Assembly: GCF_907164915.1 (NCBI RefSeq)
Contig: NC_061864.1
Span: 8,749,889 to 8,813,888 of the forward strand
Direction of reading: 5' to 3'
Origin: Impatiens glandulifera
Taxonomy: Eukaryota > Streptophyta > Magnoliopsida > Ericales > Balsaminaceae
Length of the DNA: 64,000 nt
Below, in pieces: positions 1-9,598 of the stretch (positions are counted from its first letter, which is position 1; each line of letters starts with the position of its first letter). A program made the translations under genes and the position numbers. The notes under the pieces were generated by a model that was given only the letters and a program-made list of their open reading frames with translations, did no database searches and was not told where the DNA came from.

Positions 1-838
1 ATTTGGAAGAAATTGGGTTCCCAAGATGGAGTAGAGCATTTTTTCCCGGTAAGCGATACAATCAACTGACAAGCAATTATGCTGAGAGTTTCAATAGTCA
101 GAGCAGGGAAGCCAGAAAGTATCCCATTTCAGAAATGGCTGAGTATTTAAGATTCACAATACAACAATGGTTTAACGATAGAAGAGAAAGAGCGTCTAAT
201 CACGAAGAAGTTTTATCTCCAAATTATGAGAAGGTGTTACGTGAGGGATTCGAGAAGGCCAGATTCTATACAGTCCAATCCCTTAACCGATTCGAGTTTT
301 ATGTGCATGACAATCAGTCCCATTTCAAAGTCAATTTGAAAGACATGAACTACACTTGTAGAGTATTCGAAGTTTCGGGACTTCCTTGTACGCATGCAAT
401 GGCTGCTGCCCGTAGTCGGAATTTGGTTTCTTATGACTTCTGTTCAAGGTATTAATATCTAGCTCACGTGTTCATTCTGTTTAACCAATTAATAATTCTG
501 TTGTGTTACACAGGTATTACACAACTGAGTGTTGGATAAATTCATATGCCGAGACATGTTATCCTCCCGGTGATGAAGAAAATTGGGATGTTCCCGAACA
601 TATCAAGCAACGTTCGTGTCTTAAACCAAATGTGAAGGTTAAGAAAGGCAGACCACAAACAAAGCGTAGGTCATCCCAGGGTGAGGTCCGTAAGATCCCG
701 AGACGATGCAGCTCATGTGGTGGGCTTGGACATAATAGGGCAACATGCAAAGCAGTTATGCCTGCACCATCTACTGCACGAGCTTCATCATCTAAGCAGC
801 ATGACTCATCATCTCAACAATATGAACCTTTAGCTTGA
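1..838 (+). CDS. MULE transposase, C-terminal part (partial at left edge)
   Basis: This is the C-terminal part of a MuDR/FAR1-type transposase; the frame is open from base 3 and the start lies outside the window. Two exons (1-448 and 514-838) are joined by a GT-AG intron at 449-513, and the frame continues through Ser-Arg-Tyr-Tyr. Exon 1 holds the SWIM zinc finger (Cys in NYTCRVF, then LPCTHAMAAAR). Exon 2 is basic and ends with a CCHC knuckle, CSSCGGLGHNRATC, near its end. In this family the SWIM finger and knuckle bind DNA or RNA. The visible part has no stop or frameshift, so the transposase may be intact; the catalytic DDE region is not in view. Confidence 0.85.
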
Positions 839-985
839 TAGATACTATGTTGTAATATATGTTGTTAATTGAACTATGGTACTGGTATGTTGTTAATTCA
901 GGTTTAATGTGTTAATTCAGGTTTAATGTTTATGTTGTATGTTCTAGTAGTAGTAGTATATGAGTAGGGAAACGATGAGTATTAA

Positions 986-1170
986 CTTAGCGAAACGGGA
1001 GGCACTTAGCGAATCGCGAGGGACTTAGCGAATCGGGAGGGACTTAGCGAATCGGAAACTACTTTGCGAATCGAAAAGTGCTAACTTAGCGAAACGAAAA
1101 GTACTTGGCGAAACGAAGAGTACTGGGCGAAACGAAGAGTACTTGGCGAAACGAAGGCTACTAACTTATC
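986..1170 (+). repeat. 19-bp tandem array A in the MULE
   Basis: Ten imperfect units start at 986, 1005, 1024, 1043, 1062, 1085, 1104, 1123, 1142 and 1165. The spacing is 19 bp except for two steps of 23 bp. The unit is close to CTTAGCGAAACGGGAGGGA; GCGAA is kept in nearly every unit, while bases after it drift (AATCG or AAACG). The array lies just after the transposase stop and its short 3' region. Confidence 0.9.
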
Positions 1171-1308
1171 TTTTTTGTAGGTTGAATGGTCAATTTACAA
1201 TACATCAATTTACACAAAATAATTTACAATACATCATCCAACTTCCAAAATATTCATCAAGGTTTACAATACATCAAAATAAGTTATCACTTTTACACAA
1301 AATAATGT

Positions 1309-1530
1309 TTAAGGTTCCATAATCTGATGGAATAACCGGACCGCCATCTTCTGCCTAAAAAACCCCATGTTTTCTGAGGTCACATTGTGCACGGGTTGAT
1401 TAGCGGTCAAGTGTTCCATGTACATTAGCGTGAAGACCCCACAGTCCCCGCTCTCTGTTGCCCGTGGGACTTCTCCAACCTTAGCAGCAGCGGTTTTCAC
1501 TTTGGGGTGTGGAAACCGTTTGTAAGTCAT
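1309..1530 (-). pseudogene. Ulp1-like SUMO protease fragment of the MULE
   Basis: The 73-residue reading frame matches the last block of C48 (Ulp1) cysteine proteases, with the catalytic Cys30 in ESGDCGVFTLMYMEHL. Full domains are about 200 residues with His and Asp upstream of the Cys. No matching His/Asp block is visible between here and the terminus at 2345, where array B takes up much of the space. The oxyanion-hole Gln usually seen a few residues before the Cys appears to be Arg (VPRATESGDC). It is therefore most likely a truncated remnant of a MULE-borne protease, though distant exons cannot be fully excluded. Confidence 0.7.
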
Positions 1531-1610
1531 TGGTTGGATGGGGCCTTCGAATGAAGATACCTTGTCAAATGAAGTTCATGATTAACTATAAAGAACAAAA
1601 AATCTTGACA

Positions 1611-1726
1611 CTTAGCGAATCGCGAGGTACTACTTAGCGAAACGGTAAGTCCGTAGCGAAACGGTAAGTCCGTAGCGAAACGGTAAGTCCGTAGCGAAAC
1701 GGTAAGTCCGTAGCGAAACGGTAAGC
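1611..1726 (+). repeat. 19-bp tandem array B in the MULE
   Basis: Units similar to array A occur at 1611 and 1633. Four nearly identical 19-bp units follow (GTCCGTAGCGAAACGGTAA), with the core TAGCGAAACGG at 1654, 1673, 1692 and 1711. These copies are more uniform than array A, which suggests later expansion. Arrays A and B lie on either side of the Ulp1 fragment. Confidence 0.9.
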
Positions 1727-2215
1727 AGATCTGAAACGGAAACACAAACGCTCTTATCAGACAGAGATTTTCTGCAATATGAACGAATAACAAATAATAA
1801 CTTAACATGAACCAATATTAACCATATAAGAAATAAGAATCAACAAAACGGAGAAAATGATGGACATAAAGGAAATATGAAAAGGTTTTTGAAATGAAGA
1901 AAATGTAAACAAGAACATAACTGTTAGAATGAAGATCCACCTCGACGACCTTCAAATAGTTAGAATCGGAGAACTCACATAAACCCTAATATAAGAAACC
2001 TGCATGCAAAATATATTTAGGGTTAGAAATCGGCAATAGATAAACATAAAAGAATTAGTTAGGTTAGAAGAGCTCTGATCGGTATAGATTTGTATGGATA
2101 TTGGAGGAAACAGAGACGTCGTCGCCGCCGGCCGTCGTCGTCGCCGGCCACCGTGAGTGAAGGAGAGAATTGGAGAAGAGAGAGAAAAAAATTTAGGGAA
2201 ATGAAATTATTTGGA

Positions 2216-2233
2216 TATTTATAGCGTTTCGCG
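2216..2233 (-). promoter_or_regulatory. Probable terminal promoter of the MULE (TATA box plus GCGAAACG motif)
   Basis: On the minus strand TATAAATA (2223-2216) follows directly after GCGAAACGC. Downstream is a pyrimidine-rich leader and a GC-rich stretch near 2105-2155. Plant MULE ends often carry promoters for inward transcription; here it would drive the Ulp1-side transcript. Confidence 0.5.
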
Positions 2234-2284
2234 ACAAGGGCAAAATCGTATAAAAAAAAATAGAGCACCACGAGCGCAAAAAAA

Positions 2285-2345
2285 AATTTTAATTTTCCAC
2301 CAGGTCAAATAACCTGGTTTGTAAGGTCATTTCGTCAAATTTCCC
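2285..2345 (-). repeat. MULE terminal repeat, right end
   Basis: Reading inward from 2345 on the minus strand, the end starts GGGAAATTTGACGAAATGACC and includes an AGGTTATTTGACCT palindrome, then a T-rich run and GCGCTCGTGGTGC. This matches my recollection of plant MULE ends. The partner end is outside the window. Confidence 0.6.
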
Positions 2346-2563
2346 TATGATTAGGCTTTAAAAAAAAAGTTGGTTAGAAATGAAAAGGTATTCACCAGTT
2401 GCCTTTCTTCTTTCTAAGACAACGGATATTCCTAGAGGTTATCAAGTAATAAATATTACGTAGATTATTTGAATAGCTGCTGCTGCTGCTAGGGTTTAAG
2501 TTGTAAGCAGTTCGTTATTTGAATAGCTGCTGCTAGGGTTTTTAAGTTAGAAGCGAAAACATC

Positions 2564-4407
2564 ATGAATAGGTACGTAAGGAAGAAGCTGGCAGCGCAGA
2601 TGGAGAAAGAACTTGCGGTGGGCTGCAGTAGTAGTACTTCAATCGGGCAAGTGCCGAACAACATCCTGGTGGATATCCTTTCTCGCCTTCCGATCAAATC
2701 TGTGATTCGGTGCAGGTGCGTCTGCAAATCATTTCTTTATGCAATCTCTCAAGATCCCGAATTCCCTCCCTTACACTTGTCCAGATCCCCTACCGAGCTC
2801 ATACTATGCCCCGTCAATGAACATCTTTTTCTCGTGGATTACGAAAACGATCGAAATCACCATCTCCGTATCCTCCGCTTCGACGGATCTTATCCTATCA
2901 TGCCCATCAACTCGACCCGCGGCCTGCTATGCTTCGACATGAGGTTTTCCTCCAGATCCCTTGTCGTCTTGAATCCTGTTACTCTCGAATACACTCTCAT
3001 CCCGCCTCCTATGCATTTCATAAATAAAGAAAACTTGTATATAGTGCGTTCCGGATTCGGGTACAGTCCCATGACTGATAAATACAAGGCGTTAGCGATG
3101 GTAGAGTATACAAAATCAAAATTTAGTACTACTACTCTTACTGCCATTTACACTGTCGGAAGCCCTTCTACCAGTTCTTGGAGGATAATTGAGGATCCTC
3201 CCGAGGTTTTGTTCGACCCGTCATTTCCTTCATACCTGAACGGATCTTTGCATTGGATAGTGACAAAGAATTCTCGTGATTACATTCTTTCTTTCGATTT
3301 TGATAATGAAAAATTCGGAGAAATAGCTATGCCACCTCCTTTTGACATTGTGCAAGAGAACCACGTGACCAACCTTCTTGTATTTGAAGGTTGCTTGAGT
3401 GTATGCATGCAGCTGATCGATAAAAAAAGAGTTGATGTTTGGGTGATGAAGGAGTACGGGATTAGTAAATCGTGGTTCAAAGAGTTTGTTGTGGAAACTC
3501 CAGACAATTCCTGGTCTTCAGGTGCGTTTCCGTTGAAATATGTGAACAGTGATAAAGAGGCAGTAATATTGACTTTTACGAGTGAGCAGGCTTTGGTTAC
3601 ATACAACCTCATTGAAAAGAAGATTGTAAACTTGAATGTGCTTCCATTTCATAATGGTATATTAAATCCATTGATGCATGTTCCCATCTTGCTACCCCTC
3701 AAGGATCTAATAATCGGAGCTGAGGTTCATCTCATAACTGATGCAAGGTATATCATCCTCCTTATTTTAAGCCTTACGAAATATGCAACTTCAACCTATA
3801 TTTATATACATATTCATGCACATGTTTTCATATTTTTTAATGCAATATCACAGCCAAATGGTACATATCAATTTGGTTCTTGACTTTAAGATGTACTTTC
3901 ATAGAGTTCTCATGCAAAATGCCTTAATTTGATTTTTTATTTTGCCAATTATTAGGTATGATATATAACTTCAGTAAGATAATATTATTCAAATAAAGTG
4001 TATATCAATATATATCTTACCCTTCCATTCCTACTAAAAACATTTTAATTAATTTAAATATTTTCATTAAGAACAATTTCATTTAAAAAGTATAATGACA
4101 TTAGGGGCTTTTTTTAACTGGGATATTGGGTATTATTTGGGTTTCTCCCCAAAAAAACCCAATATATGTTTAATGAAATTAAAAAAAAAAAACAGTTTTT
4201 AAATTAGTATGATAAAAAAAAAACCAATAAAACATGTCTTTTATTAATATAAAATTAATATGCAAACATTAAATTGAAAATACTTATTTTAAATTTGTAG
4301 TATTTTTTCTTGTAACCAAAATATTTTATAGTTTTGAAGGTTTCAAAGATTTTGTTAAACAAAAATACATGGGTAGTTTAAGTCTCTACTTTGTACTTGA
4401 ACAAATT

Positions 4408-4466
<59 letters not shown>

Positions 4467-4632
4467 GGTTTAAGTATTAGATTAATAAATGAAAAAAAAA
4501 AGAAATTGATATTTATCTTATACAATTAGTAGATTAGAAAACAATTTATTGTTCTTCAACCATGACATCAATAATGGGATAAGTACTTTTTTTTACAGGC
4601 ATAAATGGAGAAAATGGAGTGATGATTATTAG
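2564..4632 (+). CDS. F-box protein with F-box-associated (FBA) domain, copy 1
   Basis: A 405-residue F-box protein expected to be the substrate-binding subunit of an SCF ubiquitin ligase. The F-box is at residues 29-67 (LPIKSVIRCRCVCKSF core); the rest matches the plant F-box-associated fold (RGLLCF, NPVTLEYTLIPPP, GFGYSP, LNGSLHWIV). I infer two exons, 2564-3747 and 4599-4632, joined in phase 2: exon 1 ends ATGCAAG before GTATAT, and the acceptor is TTTTACAG. Without splicing the frame runs on to 3883 into intron sequence. Copy 2 keeps the same junction and has a much longer acidic tail. Here the tail stops after HKWRKWSDDY because exon 2 has lost sequence. The substrate is unknown. Confidence 0.82.
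4411..4460. repeat. (CA)n/(TA)n microsatellite in the F-box 1 intron
   Basis: A short ACACAC run leads into about 20 TA units inside the intron of F-box copy 1. The matching intron of copy 2 has only a short TA run near 13,627, so the tract has changed length since duplication. Confidence 0.95.
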
Positions 4633-4932
4633 AATGTACTTCTGATTCTAAATAAAGCATATGGAGTGTCCCGACATAGCTCAATATTGGGTATTGCATT
4701 GCAGATATATATATATTTTTAAAAGATGTTCATCTTTAATTAATTGCAACTATCCACACATTTGATCAAATTATTCTAATAGAAGGTTCAATTCTTCTCT
4801 TCTCTTACTATATATTTTCTTTCATTTTCGATTTAAGTGGAACGAAACTCTCTTGTTTATTAAGTAGTTGAATTTGTGATTGTGATTTCAGATTTATTAC
4901 AATGTTTCTAGAGTTGATTTTGGTGGCTACAT

Positions 4933-5315
4933 TGTGAGAATTAGTCAATAAATTTATAGCTTTATTAAATTTATATTTTATTTATCGTAGTGGATACAAT
5001 AAGAGAAATGATTGGGAGGAAATTGAGAAGGGAATGAGACAAAAATAACAATTTTTTTTTTTCCTTATTTTATATTTTTTCCAATCAGTGATATAATGAC
5101 ACATCATTTTCTCTTTCATTCCCTCTCACAAATTTTTTATCCTATCCTCCTTGTAAATAATTAGTGGTTAGAAGAAGAAGAAGTATTAATTTATATTTTG
5201 TTGCTTACAGTTATTTCATTGTAAGGCTATGTAATAGTCTCCATTTTATTAATACAATGGGGAATTTTAACTGTGTGAGTTAACATAAGCATAGTTTTGA
5301 TATACATTGTTTACA
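4933..5315 (+). repeat. 5' LTR of the copia element
   Basis: It begins TGTGAG and ends near TTTACA. It is followed by ATTGGTTAAGAGCC, which looks like a mutated tRNA-Met primer-binding site (consensus TGGTATCAGAGC). The first 22 bases match the 3' LTR stub at 8916 with one difference. The right boundary is inferred from the primer site. Confidence 0.55.
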
Positions 5316-5469
5316 ATTGGTTAAGAGCCAAAAACCTCCACCCAAAAGAGAAGAATGACAAACTGTGAGCTTGACATTGCCCATACACGAGAGAACGAAA
5401 GGCAAACTGTGTATTCTATCAAGCAATGGGAGAAGAAACACGAGTAGAAAAAGGGTCTTCTTTAACGAA

Positions 5470-8400
5470 TGTCAGTAACAACATTTGAAAGAAGTGATGC
5501 GGGCATTCCAAGGATTCCACAGTTCGATGGGAAGCACTATGACCATTGAACCGAACTGATGGAGAATCTACTACGATCAAAAGGCTATTGGAATCTAGTA
5601 GAAACGGGAATTGATTACTCAACCGTTGTTGAGCCCCTAAGTAAAGCTCAGCGGGATGAGCTAAAGATGAAAGACTGCAAGGTAAAGAATTATTTGTACG
5701 TTTGAACAAATATTAGACAGACGAACTGCTAAGATTGTATGGGAATCATTGAAAAGTAAGTTTGGGGAAATGAGAGGGTGAAGCGATCTTTGTTGAACAC
5801 ACTGCGAAGGGAGTTTGAAATATTGGAAATGAAAAGGGGAGGGACGATATATTGGTAGAGTTACATGATGTGAAGCAATAGGAAGCAGATAGTACTATAG
5901 TTGAGAAGATTCTAAGAACTCTGATTGAGAGATTTATATGTGTGGTAGTCTCGATAGAAGAGGCTAGAGATACAAGGCTGATGACGATAGATGAGTTACA
6001 AAGCTCCTTGGCAGTACACGAACAAAAGTTCAAAAGAGAAGAAAAAGAAGATGACCAAGTTCTAAAAGTCACCAGTGAAACATGAGGAGGAAGAGGAAAG
6101 AGGAAGATTTGATAAATCTAGACTGGAATGGTACAACTGCCACAAACTTGGGCACCTCCATTATGCCACAAACTTGGGCACCTCCACTATGAATGTTCAA
6201 TTAGAGAAGTGAAGGTCAACTTTGCAGAAGAAGAAGAAGTATTATTGATGGCTCTTATTGAGTCTTCTGAAAAATCCGAAGAAGAAACTTAGTACGTAGA
6301 TTCAGGTTGTTCGAATCACATAAAGGGAGGAGGAACAATAAAGATGCAAGTCGAAGGTGTCAGACAAACAATCTTATATGTATTCTATGTCCCTGAACTA
6401 AAGAATCACCAATTGAGTTTAAGACAGTTTCAAGAGAAGTGACTTAGTATACTTATTAAACATGGAAAATGCAAGTTATATCAATCCCAAATGGGTCTTA
6501 TAGTAAGAGCTAAAATGACATCAAACAATATGTTCACCATTTCTGCTACTATGTTGCATAAAGAAGAATCAGTGAAGCTACCAGCTATGACATGTTTTTA
6601 AACATGTGCTGAAGAAGAGTCTTATATATGGCAGTGTAGATATAGACATCTAAATTATAAGTCTTCAAGAGATGCAATCAAGAAATTTGGTAGAAGGCTT
6701 ACCTCAAAATAACAAACCAGATACAGTTTGTTGTCACTCTATGACAGAAAACAACATAGACAGATTCAGTCAAAAATCAGTAAATGGAGAGCTACAAAGA
6801 AGCTTCAACTCATACATTCAGATATATGTGGACCTATTACACTTATCTCAACAAGTGGAAAAAAGTACCTATTATCCTTTATTGATGATTTCAGTAGAAA
6901 ATATGGGCATTCTTTTAAGCTGAAAAAACAGAAACTTTTGAGAAGTTTAAATCTTTTAAACTGATAGTATAGATAGAATGTGGAGAATCACTTGCTTGTT
7001 TAAGAACAGACAGAGGTGGGGAATTTACCTCCCACGAGTTTAATAGTTTTTGTGAAGAGAAAGGAATCAGGAGACAACTCACGGTATATACAACCCAACA
7101 AAATGGGGTAGTTGAATGAAGAAATCGCACAATTATAAACTCAGTCCGTAGCATGTTATCCAACAAAAATATGGAAAAAAAATTCTAGCCTGAAGCAGCC
7201 AATTGGAACATACACATTATGAATAGAAGTCTCACATCAGTAATAAAGGAAATGACGTCAGAAGAAGCCTGGAGCAATCTGAAACCCTTTGTAAGTTATT
7301 TCAGGATTTTTGGTTGTCTCGCATATGTTCATGTCCTAGACCAAAGAAGAATAAAGCTAGATTATAGAAGTGTGGTATATTTTTGGGGTGAGTAAAGAGT
7401 CTAATCACAATAAGCCGAAATGTCATTTTTTAGGAGAAAAAGGGATGGAATTGGAATAATAATTCACCTCAAGAAGAAGAACCAAATCTGAAAGGTGGAG
7501 TAAAAGAGGAAGAAAGTGATACTGAAGAATGTCAAAACAACAGAATATGAAACACATGACCTTTCTGAAGAATTTGTGACAAGTCCAATATCTGAGGAAG
7601 CTACGGTTAGCCCTGTACAAGCATACACAATTGGAAGAACACAAAGACCTCCAAATTAGCAAAGAGACTGTGTAATGGGAGATGATCTACTTGAAAATAT
7701 GAAAGCAATATGGCATTTTTCATCACATCTGACCCAACTACATTTAAAAAAAAAAGCAGCTGAGAGTCAACGCTGCGTAGAAGCAATGAAACAAGAAATC
7801 AAGTCTATTGAGAAGAATAAGACTTGGAAACTAGTGGAGTTATCAAAAGGGGCAAAGAAAATCGGTGTCAAATGGGTATTCAAGACGAAGCTAGATGAAT
7901 CCGGGAAAATAAGTAAGTATAAAGCAAGATTGGTAGTGAAGGGTTATGCTAAAACATATGGGGTTGACTACAAGAAGTCTTTGACATGTCGCAAGGTGGG
8001 ATACTATTAGAATGGTGTTAGCCACAACAGCTCAAAGAAACTAGAATGTGTATCAGTTAGATGTGAAGAGTGCATTTCTTCACGGGGAACTTATGGGATA
8101 TGTCTTTGTGGAGCAACCTAAAGGTTTCAAGATAAAGAAGAAAGAACATAAAGTATATAAATTGGAAAAGGCACTATATGAATTGAAACAAGCTCCAAGT
8201 GCTGGAAAAGGTTTTCAAATGTGGTCATTTAAACCTAATTTATTTATTAAGTCAAGCTTTAATAATGACATATTAATTGTTAGCTTGTACGTGCTGCATC
8301 TTAACTTTGTTAAAAGGGTACTGTGATACATAAAAGGGACTTCTGAGCTTGGATTACTATATGAGAAAGATGGAATAGTGGATCTTCTAGGCTACACAGA

Positions 8401-8837
8401 TAGCGACTATGCAGGAGATGTCGAAGACAAAAAGAGTACATCAGTGTATGTACTTTTAATAGGCAAAGAGGCAGTAGCATGCTCCTCAAAAAAGCAGCCT
8501 ATTGTGACTCTATCAACTGCAGAAGCTGAGTTTTTAGCTGCAGCCGCTTATACCTGTCAAGCAATTCTGAATGAAAAGAATTCTCAATGCCATGAATTAT
8601 CTACTCAAGAAATGCATTACTCTTTATTGTGATAATGTCAATGTGCCTATCATAAGGCTGTCAAAGGATGTTGTTCTTCATGGAAAAAGTAAGCATATTC
8701 ATGTGAAGTACTATTATATGCAAGATCTATCTAATGACAAAGAAATAGAATTGGTACATTGCTCAACTGATGAACAATTGGCGGACAGTATGATGAAAGC
8801 TCTCAAGCTCTCAAGCTCGAAACGTTTGAGAAACTAA
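5470..8837 (+). pseudogene. Copia gag-pol polyprotein remnant
   Basis: Readable blocks are a gag segment (ENLLRSKGYWNLVE) near 5,560, a damaged zinc knuckle near 6,135, protease DSGCSNHI near 6,300, integrase core ([20 protein letters not shown]) near 6,810 with its second acidic block near 7,000, and RT starts (KWVFKTKLDESG, YQLDVKSAFLHGEL) at 7,870 and 8,050. RNase H is near 8,390 (YTDSDYAGD, TLSTAEAEF). Stops and frameshifts separate almost all blocks, and the RT core between 8,220 and 8,310 is deleted. The copy cannot be autonomous. Confidence 0.88.
6139..6190 (+). repeat. 26-bp tandem duplication in the copia zinc knuckle
   Basis: Two 26-bp copies beginning GCCACAAACTTGGGCACC stand head to tail and differ at one base. 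Because 26 is not a multiple of three, the duplication breaks the gag frame inside the CCHC knuckle. Confidence 0.92.
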
Positions 8838-8937
8838 GAAGGATGATGGGAATTATGAAAATTGTAGAAGTAAACTGAAAAAAAAAAAAAAAAAAATCAG
8901 TTTAAAGGAGAGTTTGTTAGAATTAGTCAATAAATTG

Positions 8938-9370
8938 AATCGATAATGTAGATAATGGTATGCCAATATATTGAATCGATGTGTCATCCTTGATACCCAT
9001 GATATTGTAAATGTCTACCTTTGTTTCCTCCTTCACTCTATCTTAAAAAGTCAAATTTGTCCTTAACATGAGCAAACAGATTTAGTGTTTCCTCCATAGT
9101 ATTTACGTTCACATGAGCCGCTATAAGAAAAAGTCGTCAATAACAAATATGAGCATTATCTTTTTGTCTCACCCTATTTTTCTCTTTTTAATAGATAATC
9201 GTAACACACTACATAATTCATTCAACAAAATATAAGGAAATTCAAAATTATCATAGATGTTATCCCATTTAATTGAGTCAAAAAATTTCCTAATATCAAT
9301 CTTGAAAGTAAGCGGAAAAAAATATGTTTCTATAACTTTTGAGAAGGCTTTGCATAAGTATATTGCGTGG
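8938..9370 (-). pseudogene. LINE reverse-transcriptase fragment
   Basis: On the minus strand, blocks of a plant L1-type RT follow one another: KIDIRKFFDSIKWDN near 9,280, a damaged catalytic-box remnant (ICY.DDFFL, usually FADD) near 9,150, then the downstream SIQYIGIPLS block near 8,950. Frames are broken and the sequence between the first two blocks is shortened. It abuts the truncated copia 3' LTR, so one of the two was inserted or joined here after the other. Confidence 0.75.
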
Positions 9371-9393
9371 AAATGAATTATTATAAAATTACA

Positions 9394-9598
9394 GAAAAAT
9401 ATCCCAAGATCATTTATTTACTATTAAAACCATTAAAAGTATATAAGGATCAATATTTATTATTTTAAGTTTCACTTACGAAATTTTTCTTATATAGTTG
9501 TATTTAAAAAAATGCATTTATATATGACATGAATCATTTAAAAAAACAATAAAATTGACATGTAATTTCATATTTACCTATAATAAAAAAATATAATT
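9394..9598 (+). repeat. About 205-bp dispersed repeat, copy 1
   Basis: Aligned by eye with 16,010-16,220. Shared runs include ATTTATTATTTTAAGTTTC, TATATGACATGAATCATT and ACATGTAATTTCATATTTAC. Each copy lies downstream of one F-box gene, so it is probably the far end of the same duplication, though a MITE is also possible. Confidence 0.75.

Larger units (their letters stand above)
1..2345. mobile_element. Mutator-like element (MULE), right half
   Basis: The segment holds the 3' end of a MULE transposase on the plus strand, a tail-to-tail Ulp1-like protease fragment on the minus strand, two 19-bp tandem arrays and a terminal sequence ending at 2345. Read from the outer end inward, that terminus starts GGGAAATTTGACG and resembles plant MULE terminal inverted repeats from memory. 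The left end is outside the window, so the inverted repeat and the 9-bp target duplication cannot be confirmed; 2346-2354 is the candidate duplication. MULEs that carry Ulp1-like proteases are a known plant class. The F-box gene begins about 220 bp beyond the terminus. Confidence 0.72.
2372..4932 (+). repeat. Duplicated segment, copy 1 (F-box gene with flanks)
   Basis: Copy 1 of a duplication whose second copy is 11,266-14,230. Similarity starts at TTAGAAATGAAA in both, covers the 5' leader, the F-box coding region, the intron and about 300 bp of 3' flank. In both copies the leader itself contains an internal repeat of TATTTGAATAGCTGCTGC followed by TAGGGTTT. A copia element begins at 4,933, at the right edge of the readable similarity. 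Confidence 0.85.
4933..8937 (+). mobile_element. Degenerate Ty1/copia retrotransposon
   Basis: Copia order (gag, protease, integrase, RT, RNase H) is readable on the plus strand in many broken frames. The 5' LTR starts at 4933 with TGTGAGAATTAGTC. A polypurine-type tract (TTTAAAGGAGAGTT) precedes TGTTAGAATTAGTC at 8916. Only about 22 bp of the 3' LTR survive before a LINE fragment takes over at about 8938. No target duplication can be read. The element lies in the 3' flank of F-box copy 1. Confidence 0.85.

Noticed and set aside
986..1726. Possible CRISPR-like array
   Set aside because: Units are directly tandem without unique spacers, and the DNA is plant nuclear.
1527..1815. Minus-strand open frames with repeated RFATDLPFRYG
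   Set aside because: The peptide repeat only reflects the 19-bp DNA array read in shifting frames; no start context or family match.
3748..3883. C-terminal extension of F-box 1 by read-through
   Set aside because: Copy 2 shows that the frame leaves at a conserved splice donor; the extension is low-complexity intron sequence.
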